From: Fragilaria crotonensis
Lineage: Eukaryota; Bacillariophyta; Fragilariophyceae; Fragilariales; Fragilariaceae
Reading direction: 5' to 3'
Assembly: GCA_022925895.1 (NCBI GenBank)
Contig: JAKSYS010000728.1
Coordinates: 1-29,787 of the forward strand
Length of the DNA stretch: 29,787 bases
The notes under the pieces were generated by a model. The model ran no database searches, was not told the origin of the DNA, and saw only the letters and a list, made by a program, of their open reading frames with translations. Below are positions 9,262 through 21,552 of the stretch, one piece after another; the stretch's first letter is position 1; each line of letters opens with the position of its first letter. The position numbers and the translations under genes were made by a program.

Positions 9262-10781
9262 CACCATCACTTCCGAGCTGTGAGCGATGGATCAGTGTTG
9301 TCGAACGGAAACGCATCTTACGGGTGGATACTTAGTAATCCAAGAGGCGATCGGTTAGCAGAAGGTATCAGACCGGCACGAGGACGACGAGTACATTCAT
9401 ACCGAGCAGAGGCGTGCGGTCTTCTGTCCTTTCTTCGCTTCCTCATAAGGATCGCCGACTTTACACAAATGCATGAACACAATGGCACGGAATACTTGCA
9501 ACGGACTGCCAAAGTGTACTGGACACGTCGTTCGGACGAGATCGAGAAGATAACAATGAAGACGCGCCCGTAGATTTCGACAACCACCGTGTGGTGCTGG
9601 ACGCCTTATGTCCAGAGTGGGATGTATTGATTGAGATTCAAGAGGCCCTCCGAGTTCTACCAGGATCCGCCTCCGATTTGTGGCAAGTCATCAAGACCAG
9701 AAGCAACCATAGCAAGCTCTCGAGCTTCTCGAACAACTTAATGTGGACGCGGATCGCATCGCCGACGAATATCACGAACTTTTGCATCCACAGAGGCCAT
9801 ATGTGCTAATGTCCCCGCACGCAAGAGCGCACTTAGTGTTCGAGGATGGCACTGTAACAGCAAGATACGCAGAGTTCATCGAGATACAGGCGACCGCAAT
9901 GCCATTGATGCGGCATCTGGCAAGGAAACACTGCTGGAGCGAAGCCGTGATGGAAACAATCAATTGGAAAGCCCATGGTCAAGCACTCAAGAGGAATAAA
10001 CATCGACGGTCCCACTTTGTGAAAATGGGACATGATATCCTCCCAACAACAAGTCTGCGAAACAAAAACGACGGAGGAAACAGAACATGCCCCCTCTGCC
10101 AACATCCACGCGAAGATAGCGATCACATTCTTCGATGTCACCATCCTTCACGAGCCGAATGGCGTCTCACCTTTCTTCAAGGAATCTCGGAGTATTGCAA
10201 CAAAACGGACACTTATCCCTCGATACTGCTTCTCCTCACCACAATCATGCAGAGCTGGATGAGCGGAGAAGACAACCCACGGATAGAAAGAGATCAATAT
10301 CCATCAGATATGAGTTCCATCATACGGCAACAAACAAAGATAGGATGGCGACATCTGTTCCATGGAAGATTCTCCCAGGAGCGACACCCAGCAGCGATAT
10401 CACGAACGTAAGTTCCCTGCTCAACAGAATACATCTGATAAGTGGCAAGTGGGCTTAATCCAGAAGATATGGGAACACTGGCATAAGGTCTGGACACGAC
10501 GAAACGAAGACCTACATGGCAAGGATACCAGTAGTCGCCAACAGGCTGCGCGGGTGGATATACAAGGACAACTGATCATCATACATTCCCAGCGACCAAT
10601 GATGGAAACGCAAGTGCAAACACTACTACTAGTGTCCCCAGAAGCACATGCTAGGTACCCTTTGCATGTGACAACGAATTGGCTACGAATTCATACAACA
10701 ACATTCTCCCACAGCGTCAAGCGTGTGAAAACGGGGAGTGAGATCCATCCGTTCATGTTTCAGTCCTACATCAGCGGTTGA
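9262..10781 (+). pseudogene. Decayed RNase H-domain retroelement fragment
   Basis: Three plus-strand reading frames join into one degenerate protein. At 9280-9440 there is an RNase H start (VSDGS..., later SYRAEACGLLSFLRFL with the second acidic residue). A short piece around 9591-9700 (CPEWDVLIEIQEAL) is in another frame. From about 9713 (LELLEQLNVDADRIADEYH) to 10400 a third frame includes a CPLCQ...HILRC zinc-binding motif near 10090-10135. The tail around 10437-10600 (WHKVWTRRNEDLHG) is in yet another frame. Frameshifts lie near 9580, 9700 and 10390. Known: such RNase H plus zinc-motif proteins are widespread in diatoms and derive from non-LTR elements. No reverse transcriptase domain is in the window, so this is a 3' fragment or an RNase H-only relative. 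Confidence 0.75.
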
Positions 10782-11141
10782 TACGGATGCGACGTGATAC
10801 TGTATTATATGCAGACGCATACGGGGCAAGATAACGAACGGTACTAGTAGTACCTGCGATCCATGCAGGTGTCGTGGCTACTGGCTACACGAGTATTACA
10901 GTAGAGTACCGCGACAGCACGTTTTAAGTTAGAGTTTGATGTTAGGTTTTTTTTTCCTACCTATGGCTGGGTACAATATCAGAGTGACTCAAGTAGGCTT
11001 AGTAGGCTTTCATACAAAAAAATAGTACGAGATTTTAATACTGCCACTACCGTAGACAAATGGCATCATTGAAGACGCATGTCATAAAGATTTCAGTTTC
11101 GACACCAACAACACAAACGCAAGAATCATGAAGCGCGACGA
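10782..11141. other. Spacer between the two element relics
   Basis: About 360 bases without a gene. It contains GTACTAGTAGTAC-like palindromic strings near 10840, a T9 run at 10949-10957, and a short direct repeat (AGTAGGCTT twice) near 10990-11005. It may hold the 3' end of the RNase H element and the end of the DDE transposon, but I found no terminal inverted repeat. Confidence 0.4.
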
Positions 11142-14100
11142 TCATGCTTCCGTATCGCCCTGATGACGAGCATTGTTAAGGAATACAGCCTTACAGAAGC
11201 TGCTGTCGAAGTCCATGGCGCATCTATGTGTCTTGAATTCTTTCAGCACCTTTTCTACCTTCACTGGAGACGCAGAGTCGTCGTCGATGCCGGAGTCCAT
11301 TGTTGCTGAATTGGTAAGTTGCTTGTGTCGTATTTTGTGATATGCTTGCATGTATGCTCGGGCGCGTTGTGGAAAGAGTCGTACTCGCTCTGTTGTCACC
11401 ACATTTCGTGAGAAGCATGCTCTCACTGTCCTTCGAAAGTTGTCCTTCCGCGCTTGTCCTTCAGAGGTTGTCTTTGATAATGATTCTTGGCGCATCCCCA
11501 TGCATATTCAATCCCCTCTCCAGCCAACTCACAATGGCATTTCGGAGTTCGATCCATAAATACGCCCATCTCCGTTGCCTTGAGTTGAAGCATCGTTTCT
11601 TGGCCCTCAAAGTCCTTGAGGTTTGACATGAGGTAGCGAAGGCTTGTGTCTTTTCTGAGTGCTCCCATTGAATCTTTTTTACCATTAACCGTATAGGTTC
11701 TTCAATCCTGACTGGGATCAATCCATCCACGCTCCCAAAGAATCTGCTCCATCCCTTTTGCTTTTCCTTCCCAGCCTTGAAGCACATCTTGTTTCTGGTA
11801 AGTGAGTGAGATGACTGCGCGTTCTGCCATGTTCCTGATATGTTTCTTACTTCCTTTTGCATTCTCAATGCCTCACTGCCGGAGCAGCTCAATCAGCTGT
11901 GGCTTGGTGTGCTCCTTTGTAGTAACCGTCGTTACGAAATGATCTTTCCTCGTTTGCTCTTGTTCTTCTGGAGTCATCCAGTATGGCCCGTTGTCTGTGG
12001 AACGGAAGACCATAGATTGAACGTCGCCCACATTGAGACTGCGGTTGTGTGGTCCAAGGTATCCATCTTCACCTTTGATAATGCTATCTCTCATGATGTT
12101 TTGCTCACCCCCGTATCCCTTGTTCATTCCATCTACTCGCAGCGCATCTTCGGGCATTCTATTGTGACCGCATGAGTGATCAAATAGGAAAAGGAAGTCG
12201 TACTGGGGATACAGAGTTGTGACAACATCAGCGCAGTCTTCCAATTGAAGGACCATTGAATCGTATGTCCAGTATCCTTCTGCAGACGCTCCATACTCGA
12301 ACTCCAGAACAAAGGGACTTATGGTAAGTGGCTGCTTGAATTCGCTTCCTCGTTTCTTCTTGGCCGCCAACTCATCCTTGTATTTCTTTCCAAGTCTATT
12401 AGCATTCACGCGTTGGAGTTGTTCGGTTGTTAGCGACACTCCAAACCCAAACTCACGTGAAGCAAATCCGGACATCATCACTCCAAGGCCATCGTCTTTT
12501 GGTATCAGTGCCTGTTCGCGATTTGGCCCAGTCCAACTCTTGTTTGTAAATGAATACTGTTTGACAATGCATTCGTCTTGACCGAACGAAATGACAGGGC
12601 GCTCATCCGGATTCATTCGCACGCTGAGATTTCCGCCAAATATAGTTTGTTCGTTCATGCAATCCATGAATCCTCGGCAGGTGTCAACATGATACTCCAC
12701 CATTGCTTTTCCGGTAAGTTCGTCGGTGTACTTGTATCCGCTGCCCTTTGTGACTTCGCCTAACGCTTGCAGTTTCTCCGCCTCTTCCAGACTTACTTGA
12801 ATCCACCGAAACATTCTGCGCTCAAGCGATAGATATCGGTCGCAGAAGTCCCACCGATATTGAACTGTTGCCTTCCTTTCATGTCCGTCAACGTAATATC
12901 CCTTTCGACGTGTTTCATATCGAAATCCTAGCTTCAACATCCATTGGTAAGTCGTCTTACGACAGAGACAGCTTAAGCCGTACTCTTGGAACAGATTCAA
13001 CTTCTCTTCTTCAAACTCACAATTGATTATTTCATTCTGTCCTTGCAGGCGTTCCATGACAAGCGATTTTACAATTGTATCGTGAAGATACGAATGCATC
13101 ATCTCGACTGAAAGCTCAGTAAGATTCGCGCGGCCATACTCTTTTATCACAGTAACGACAATAGGATGTGCCTCTAGGAAAGCAGGTAAGTCTCTGTTGC
13201 CCTTTCTCTTGATGGAAAACAATTTCTTCTTACAAAACTGAACATGCCATCGTCGCAGAACTCTTTCGTTCGTTATGTATTTTATATGAACGGCAGCAAG
13301 TTGATCGATTGCATCACGGCAGCAATCATTCCACTTCTTGAATGGCATCTCCTCAATGGCAACACGGTAAGCCTGCGCGAGGTATCTTGCTTTCATTCTT
13401 ATGTCCTCTTTCTTGTGCTCACTCATTGTGTCCTCGTCATCCTCAGAATCCAAACCCTCGACAATTGTTTTGAAGGCGACAGCAGATGAGTTTGCGTTGT
13501 CGAGGACGGCAATCAATTCCTCAACTCGGTCGAGTACAGTCTCCTTGTCTTCGGAGGCATTAAAAAGCTTGAATGCCAGTTTCGACTGCCACCAGATATT
13601 GCATCCTGGAGGAAGCTGGGGCTTTGTGTCGGACTCTTGTTCCGTCTTTATCGTTATGCTGGTCGGCGTCTCCTGCTCATCTCGATTGCTGCTGCTACTA
13701 GAAGTATGATTGGAAAGACGGCATGCTGGTACTACTTGTTCGGTATGCTGACTAGTTGTCGGAGTAGAGTCTTGACAACAAAGTCTTTTAGCTGCTCTTT
13801 CAACCTCTTCTTCTTTATTTTGTCGTTTACACTGGATTGCTTCTTGGTTCTTTGCGATTGTCACCAAGTCAATTACATCGGGCGGAAACTGCCGTTGTTC
13901 TTTGTTTCGGGTCGCACGTTCCAGTGCCCTTATGTCATCCATCATATCTGGGATAGTGGCAAACCAAGCCTTTCCTAATGATGGACTCTGGACATGATCG
14001 TTTCCATTTGGATCACACAGATAGTAACAATGATTTCTTCGCTTGGTATCTTTTGGGCGGTAGGTATCGTAATAGATCCCAAACTGGTTTGGAGCTGACT

Positions 14101-14338
14101 TTTCTGCCTGCATATCTAGCTTCAATGCCGGATCTTTCAACAAAGCATTATTAAGATCATTGGCATTGAATTGTAGGGGCTCTGGAATTGTAAACCACTC
14201 ATGACAGAGTGCAACAAGGTGGTCAGCAGTCCGCCACTTGTGTCGGAAACAAGTTTCACGACAAAGGTACTTTACGGAGCTTCTGATGAACCGATACCTT
14301 TCTCTTGGGTGGAGCCAAATGGATGACTGCATTCTCAT
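11142..14338 (-). pseudogene. Decayed DDE-type transposase (Tc1/mariner-like fold suspected)
   Basis: An 821-codon open frame runs from the ATG at 14338 to TGA at 11873. Similarity continues in the same frame past this TGA and a second TGA at 11702-11704, then shifts frame near 11440 and ends at 11142. Seen: a long N-terminal DNA-binding-like region, first Asp588 (GQDECIVKQY), second Asp720 (FLFDHSCGHN), and the third acidic residue expected in GIEYAWGCAKNHY at 11507-11509, beyond both stops. A KPQLIELLRQ-x-GI stretch across the first stop looks like a SAP-type helix. Inference: no complete catalytic triad can be made, so it is inactive. Both stops could come from CGA by C-to-T change. The wide spacing between Asp720 and the Glu is unlike classical mariner, so the superfamily remains unsettled. 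Confidence 0.78.
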
Positions 14339-14511
14339 ACAATTGAAGAAGGGAATAGACGCTTTGGCTCCACCTGATAAGCACTCAAAGATTGGAAATG
14401 AGCGACGGCGTTTTCACCATCGTCGAGAGACGGTCCTCGTGTTGTTTGTGCGGAAAAATAATGGCGCGAAGACATCGGACGGCGCGTTTTTTGACGTCAC
14501 GTACTAGGGTT

Positions 14512-14883
14512 ACACAGAGCTACAAGAAGGATCCGAATTTTTTACCCAGCCATACAGCTTTTACTCTGATGTTGATGTTAAACTCCTACAAAGCTGTGAT
14601 TCTTCGAACCAGAAGAAAGCTGAACAGACTGCTGCACATGCTGATCAGGCCTGTGGCAGTGATCAGCAAATCGAACGTCGCGCCACCATCAGTCCCCAGT
14701 CCCCACACGGGTTGCCAACCATCCAGAGTTCAGCGTGCCAGCTCCTAGAACAGCAGGCACCACATAATTACTCATCAAGAATGGAACAAACAATTTGCTA
14801 GCTTCAAGCCTACTGAAAGCAATCAAACTTCCAGCAATGTAACAAGCAAATCCAAATGAGGGTGGTTGATCTGCCTTGTCCAC
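14512..14883 (-). pseudogene. SPX-MFS copy B, C-terminal remnant
   Basis: The minus strand from 14883 to about 14597 encodes a degenerate match to the last ~95 residues of the intact transporter, including YIAGSLIAFS-x-LEAS, LMS-x-VVP and GTLNSG-LAT-VGT, then in other frames the ending before the stop. The start of the match on the plus strand, GTTACAC, is the same string found next to the stops of copies A, C and D. Everything upstream of residue ~650, including SPX and most of MFS, is absent. Confidence 0.8.
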
Positions 14884-17800
14884 TAGCCTCTTCTAACATG
14901 TTTATCATAGATCTATTTCTAGGTTGATGCTCTTCATTGCGGCGGCTTTCCAAGGCGGGCAATTGGTAAATGACAGAATGGAGTGTTAAATAATGGGGAT
15001 CGATCAGCAAGAAAGTGTCTCATGGAATGAGAAGAAACCAGTAATTTGGTGTTGTGATGACCAGGACCAGATAGAGCCATCAAGTTGGATGGAAAGGAAG
15101 CGGCAGCGGTTGTAGAATAGAGGAGGGAAGGCGTCAAAAGTGGAACCCAGAGTGCGAGTAACACACAGAAAATACGTAAAGCGAAGTTGTTGTCCGGTGC
15201 ATTACACGAAGATCTCGAGGTTGGTAAGGTTGCAAGTCGAAGGCTTCTTTGGCGATGGCGTGGGGTTGTTTGACAAGGAAATTGTCCAGGATTGGTGAAA
15301 TAGTACTAGCCTTGAAGAATAGGGGATAAATGCTATCTTGGGAATAGAGGAATAGAGAACTAGAGAACAAGTCCAAAGAATTTCTCATGAAGAGCAGTAT
15401 TGTGGCTGTGCCACAAATTCTTGAACTGCTCTGACATCACATAAGCTAGAAGAGATAGGTTGAACCCTTGGTGTGGTTATCCTTGAGACTTGTGGTACCA
15501 GAGACAGCATACATGCAAGCCCAGTCAGATGCAATCAAACCCCTGAAAAATTAACCTATCCAGCAGAATTTTGACTAGACATTACAAATTGACTTGCATT
15601 TGGATAAATGGGATCACCCAGGGTCCACCAAGATGTGATATCCCGAAGAAGTGCAGGAGCGTATGTCGACCCTTGAAGTGCCTTTTGCAGCACAATGTTG
15701 TATTTGAACTTCATCACACATGGTACAGGCCAGGAAAGGAAATGTTGAAAATCTTCTGTTGCATTCAATACATACAATTGTTAGCCAGTGGATTGCGGGG
15801 GTCATATGACACGCTCGGCGATTTCCAAGAAGGTTGAGTCAATTATGAAATAGCTACGTTCGGTGTATGGGGAGTGTGGAGCAGCCTGGTGCGGCATCTT
15901 GTGACACTACCGGTAGGTGATGGACAAGGACAGGACAGAGTGCGTTGCAGGAATCAAGGGGGAACTTTGATTGTGGACCTGACAAACCAATACGCGTTGG
16001 ATGAGGACAAATACACGCTTGAAGCATGGCAGTATGGCTGAAGTTTGTTCGTGGACTACATGACACCGACGAGCGCACTCACCAGAGGACCTGGCAGCAA
16101 AGTCCCGTTGACACCACCACACAATAACAGCACCCCTGATATGAGTGCCATGACCTTTGCCCAATGATGGGGAGAAACAGGCACCAGCAGTATTGTAGTT
16201 GTGCACAATGGTATCACTTGTTACAGCTGCTGCCAATAGAGAAGTTTTTATGCCAGCGATTGTCCTACTGAGAGATTGGGAGTGAAAGATGTTGGGACAA
16301 TGCTCGTCAAATGCGCATACTTCCTTGAACAGGCAAACACAATGAAATCAATCCGAACTGAATATTTTTGTACTATCAGTCTACCATTCATTTTTTACCC
16401 AACAACGCTTGAGAACATCAGAAGCAGTGAGCAAGCCTGTGTACATCAGGGCTACTACCGCATGATTGCCAATCCTGGGCAAAGTCTGGTACAACCTGGA
16501 CTCCATTAATTACAGTAATCATGGGTCCACAAGCACTTGCTATGCAGGTGGGGGACTGCATTATCCACCAAGGCAATTGCAGCTGCTGTCCCAAAAGGTC
16601 AAAATTATGTTGGACATTCTGATCGCTGTTCATTGATTTTGGATGCTGTATGCATTGCATAACTGACACCAACATGAGGAAGTTGGCCAAATGTATCCAT
16701 GCTGCGTCAGAAGAGGGCAGCCCAGATGGTAGGAAGCAAATGGTAGAATTGACTGGCTGCAACTGAACATTGAAGGTTTAACTTACATTACTCAACAAAC
16801 AAAAAAGACTAGACTTCTTGCTTTTCAATCAGCTTATCATGCTGTACTTAAAATGGTGAACATACAGAGAAGAATTTGACTTCAAGTGCATGACCTTATT
16901 TTGCCACTTACTGTGCTGGGCAGCTGCTGGATGTTGTTGAGGGCATCCAAACAAAAGCTTACATCTGGAATGATTCCGTCCTTGAGATCATTGCACCTGC
17001 TGATAGTCCTGTCCTGTACTCCTTGCTTCTGGCTTAAAACTAGCATCTCAGTGGCATGCTGAGATCCAGCAGCCAGAGGGCTTCAAACTCCGTTGTCCAA
17101 TTCAAATGGAATTATTGCAAGCTGCATCCTGGGCTTCCTTATATCTAGTGCGTCAATTGATTTCTTTTGATTGGCCCCATTCTTGCATCATCATTGAGTG
17201 CCCTTTATCTTCCAAAGAAGGATTGGATAAGAAACCAAGACACACGTTGCAACTCCCTGAAGTATTTCATCATTTTATCATTCTTGTTCTCTCATGAATT
17301 CATTGTTGAAAGTGCCAGTCAAGTTGACATGCTTGTTTGGAAGATAGTAGAAATGGAATTCTTCAAAGTTCGTTTTTGATGGCTTCCAACATCATTGTCA
17401 GAAATCAGTCTCAAGAAGAATGAGCAACGCATGCAGCTAAGAAAGCTGAGTTGTTTATGCCTAAAACTGCAGCAATTGGAATGGAGGTTGCATTTGTGTT
17501 CACATAGTTGATTACCACAAAATCAAGTCTGTTGTTGTAGAAGCACCCATTCTGCTAGAATGCTCTTGTGCCGATCACAACAACCCACTGAGACATCATC
17601 ATTTTCAAGTTTCAGAGCCTCTACTACCATTATATAGAAGTGTTGCAGGACGGTCTGGAAATGAGAAAGAGCACAGCACTCCTTTTTCAGGAGGTTCAAA
17701 ACTGCCATTTGGTGGAAATTTCTATTTTTTTGGGCATATTGGCATGTTTCATTTATAGCCACCACATCAATTTTTATTGTACTTGCATTATAGATAGAAG

Positions 17801-20200
17801 GTCTACAAAGTCCATATTCTGTATATGTATACATTTACATTTATAAACTACTCGTACTCTTCAGCCATGTGCCTACAGGTCACAACAGATAATGTTGCAC
17901 AAAAGAACATACACCATTAATGAATAATATATTTATTGATTCAATTCAGTGTCCCTCTATGTTCTGACACAAGCCATTTTGCATAAGGATTAATTCACTA
18001 TAATTTGCCATTGCTATTCCACAGACAGCATACCAAGAATACTTGTGCTTGTCAAGAAAGGAACAAAGGAAGGCTTTTCCTGTGAAGAAGCACACACCAA
18101 GCCATCTGGTTACTCAAAGGTTGCCCTTACATATGGAAACCAGTTACAAACTAGTGCTCGGGCAGGTCATGTGTTACTGGACCAAGGGTGCAAGAACAAC
18201 ATATTGTTCACTCTTTTTGACTCAGCCTTTAAATTCGAAATGTTCATCCAAGGCCTATCACTAGTCACACCATCAAGCAGTTCATTTCCCCTTCCCACCA
18301 TCCCTTTCTTTCCTTGCTGATCGGTTCCCATTCCACAACTACCAGTGTTAGCAATGACCTGCTTAGCACCATGCGGCATTCTTGTATGACATAGGTGTAC
18401 CTGGGACCAGTCTCATACGACCAGTAAAATACGAACTGCACCCCCAAAAATCCATCTGTTGGGCTACATGAATGGCTTATGTCTGGTTTTAGTGGAGCTC
18501 ATTATTAAAAAAAAGTGGGGAAGAAGGGGAGAAAAAGGAGGAAAGAGTTGTACTGCGGATCGGATACTTGGATCCACGTACTACTGCTACTACATCATAC
18601 GTTACCTGATGTTACAGCAGTGCGATGACAACGGTACAACAGTAAGGTACTACTGCAGATAGTACTAATGAATGCAACACGCCATGATGCTGGTTCTCAC
18701 TTTGTAACTTAATAAGATCTTACAAATGTGGTCATCACCTCACTGTAGAGCACGTGGATGTGGATGAAATGATCAGTAATTGTATTTTATCATGTGCTGG
18801 TGCATAGCTATGAAGACGAAAGTAAATGAAAAAACATTAATATTATGTACTCAGTAGTACTTTGCCATTTGAGGTCCACCAGTAAATAATCAGTACTCTG
18901 CTGGAATGGTGGAAACTATGAGACAAGCCCAAACAAGAGAAGAGCACTCTGCTGCCATCACAAATCAGCAAAGACCTCTGTGGCTTTTTCAGGCCCATAC
19001 AATGCTCTATGCATGTATCATGTCCATGCATTCTGATGCATCAGCTCCATTCTGAATTCTGATGCATCAGCATGCTGATGGTAAGGACTGCACCATGCAT
19101 CAAGGTACAAATTAGGACTGCACCCTCTATCCAGTTGGTGTAAATACTATGTCATACGAGCTTTTATACGCATGACTTGCTGATTGTGTATAAGATGAAT
19201 CTTTTTGAAATCATGACACAAAGAGACATGTCCCTGCAATGCTGTCCTGCAAGAATACTCAATATGAATACAATGCGGTTGACTTAAGTGCTGCCTCACC
19301 CAATTGCCAGGAAGGCTTAACCAAGGAAACACTCAAAGCCTTGTCCATTACTAGCTATTTTGAAATGGCTTCTGCAAAAGTCCATGAATTGAAAGTTGGG
19401 AGGGCTGTCTTGCAAATTCAATCAGACTAAATCTTAGCAGCATGATGGACAAAATGCAACAGTACCAACTTCATCCTGTGTCCAAATCATAGCACAGCAG
19501 CGACTGGCAGTCATGTTGTGATCTTTGAACCAAAAATGTTGATTGGACCTTGTCTCAAGCAGTCAGTACAATTGAATTTCAATTTGAGTTTTTCTCTGCA
19601 CAAGAATTGATGCCATGATTGAACATGAATAAATGTATTGATAGCACCAGCCACCACTCTCTAGAGCAACATCCTATAGTTGAAGAAATGCATCACACTA
19701 AACTTTGATTCCGTGGTTGAAGTACTATTCCAATTCAAAACACCTAAGTGACACACAATAGCTTGTGCTCCAAATGCAGGGAGTATGTTTGATTGCAGCC
19801 TTTTGCACCCCCTATGATTTTTAGCTTTTTAGATATGAGACGATTTCTTGATGTCACATCTGTACTGATGCAACAATATTGAGATGTCTCATTTGGACCT
19901 GATGGCAGAATTCTGCCATGTTACAAAAGGCCCTCCAAAGGCCTGCTTGTTGCCAACAACAACACAGTGCCCTTGGGTTGTTGCCATGAGTACCACACCT
20001 CAGACTCAGCATTCAGTGAAAGCTACAGCTGGTGGTTACCCACCAGCATGTCAATGATAGCAAGCCATGACAATGCTGCAAGGCATGCTAGTAGAAAGTC
20101 TGTGGATTTCCCACTCTGCAGGTCTACTAAATGACACAAGTTTAATGAGCAAGATGAGATGGAGCATATTCATTAATTCTAGTGCTGCAACCTGTTCAGC
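14884..20200. other. Long gene-poor, AT-rich stretch with only short degenerate ORFs
   Basis: Over 5 kb with no intact gene that I recognise. Short open stretches exist on both strands (for example minus 16762-16418 and 15164-14934, plus 18045-18320) but show no known motif and are interrupted when neighbouring frames are joined. The texture (T/A-rich, frequent TGCCATG, CATCA) resembles 4600-6090. It is most likely old mobile-element or gene debris. GTAC/TACT-rich short palindromes cluster at 18575-18670. Confidence 0.5.
19030..19071. repeat. Repeated palindrome ATTCTGATGCATCAGC
   Basis: The 16-base string occurs at 19030-19045 and 19056-19071, each containing the perfect 12-base palindrome CTGATGCATCAG. 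A related string (CAGCATGCTGATG) follows, then two copies of AGGACTGCACC. Function unknown. Confidence 0.7.
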
Positions 20201-20437
20201 CCTCATTTTCCCATCGTGGTGCTTCTGAGTAGTACCGGTGCAATGGCGTTGCGGATAAGAAGTACGGGTATTGCATAGATGCGTACGTGTTAGAGTATCG
20301 CGTTGTACGGTACTGTAGTACTCCGAGTACGCATACCCTAAATACTGCAGGGAGTGGCTCGTAGCGCCTACTCAAAGTGCAGTACAGCTTTTTATCTTGA
20401 TGTACACAGTACATATTGAACGCTGGGCTACGGCAAA

Positions 20438-20513
20438 AGTATCAAGCTTTACGACGATATGATTGGTCAACGCAATAAGAGTATCGAGCTTTTCTACGAT
20501 GTGATTGGTCAAC
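20438..20513. repeat. Two 34-base direct repeats with ATTGG (CCAAT) cores
   Basis: Units at 20438-20471 and 20480-20513 share AGTATC-x-AGCTTT and end in the identical TGATTGGTCAAC. ATTGG is the complement of a CCAAT box. They lie about 1 kb upstream of GT8 gene 2; a regulatory role is only a possibility. Confidence 0.65.
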
Positions 20514-21207
20514 ATTAAGTATGTACCACAAAAATCTCTGTACAAATCACGTACGCGAAAAGCTTAATACGGAGTACTCCACGCTATGACCAGGCATGAG
20601 CCACATGATGAATGATGAATCGTCACCAAAGAATGTCTGTACAAGTATTCATACTATGGACTGTGTACATTTTATTTTGCGTATGTGCACACATGTTCGT
20701 GTAACTCAGTGTACACGTACTAGTACTCCGTACTTACTAGAGAATATAAGATGTTGCCTGTTAGAAGCGAAATACGATAGTATATGTATAGAGTACCGGT
20801 AGTATTTCGGAGACTGTAGGCTGTAGTACTGGTACGAAAATCAAAGAATACGAAATCCATGAGGCGAGCGTTGCGACTTCCAGAACCCATTAAATACCTG
20901 CTAGGTTCTCTAAGTAGTGTCAGTTGAGCAAAAAGGAATCAGCTCGCATGAACAAAAAACACCAGAATGCCGGCTTCTAAAAATAGTACGAGTACTTGTG
21001 TTTATATTCAACGAGAGTACTATGACATATAGACCAGGCATGCATACAGTTACCTTGAATAACCACTGCAGTACAGAGTTCCTCTACAGGCTTGGAAGTT
21101 TGGAGACCACTAGGCGGCTTAACCCTAAGACGGAGAGCAAGCTTCCGGTCGTAGTTGTTGCAGCAACCTACTGTCAAAAACGGACAGGATGAAATACAAC
21201 AACTTAC

Positions 21208-21222
21208 ATATATATATATATA
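21208..21222. repeat. TA dinucleotide microsatellite
   Basis: About seven consecutive AT units, 330 bases upstream of GT8 gene 2. Probably length-variable between strains. Confidence 0.75.
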
Positions 21223-21552
21223 GTAATAAATCCTCGGAGTAATTAAGACCCATAGGGTTTTCGAAGGTGCGAAGTCGAAGCCGTTGGGGAATCTCCTGCT
21301 TCGAAAACCACAGCGAGACGAAGGCCTTCATCGATCATCAGATGACGCTTCCCTTTTCACAAAAAAAGGTAATAGAGGTCTCTCTTTATACATGCGTATG
21401 TATCCAAGAAGTTGTTCTCAACCCTTACAGGTCTCATCGTAGTTCAGTGAGAATAAGCAAGTTTCACCGACTATTTGTGCCTCCGCTAACGAACATAGCC
21501 GAATCGGACACGTTCCTAGGAAGAGTCTCACTCCATTCATTGCCGAGCACTC

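Larger units (their letters stand above)
9170..14511. mobile_element. Block of transposable-element relics splitting a GT8/SPX-MFS cassette
   Basis: In the other two cassettes the GT8 stop is followed within 140 bases by the transporter's 3' end. Here 5.3 kb of element-derived DNA separates the GT8 stop at 9135 from the transporter remnant, which starts at the conserved GTTACAC string near 14512. Exact element ends and target-site duplications were not identified. Confidence 0.6.
20201..21552. other. Spacer upstream of GT8 gene 2, GTAC-rich
   Basis: No gene recognised. It has dense GTAC/TACTAGTAC-type strings at 20220-20420 and 20690-20850, a 34-base direct repeat at 20438-20513 and a TA microsatellite at 21208-21222. 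The region nearest 21552 should contain the promoter of GT8 gene 2. Confidence 0.5.

Noticed and set aside
11702-11875. TGA recoding (selenocysteine or altered code) in the transposase
   Set aside because: No reason to expect Sec at these sites; the tail also has a frameshift, so simple decay explains it better.
11000-14512. Terminal inverted repeats of the DDE transposon
   Set aside because: I compared the flanks at about 11000-11140 with 14340-14512 by eye and found no convincing complementary ends.
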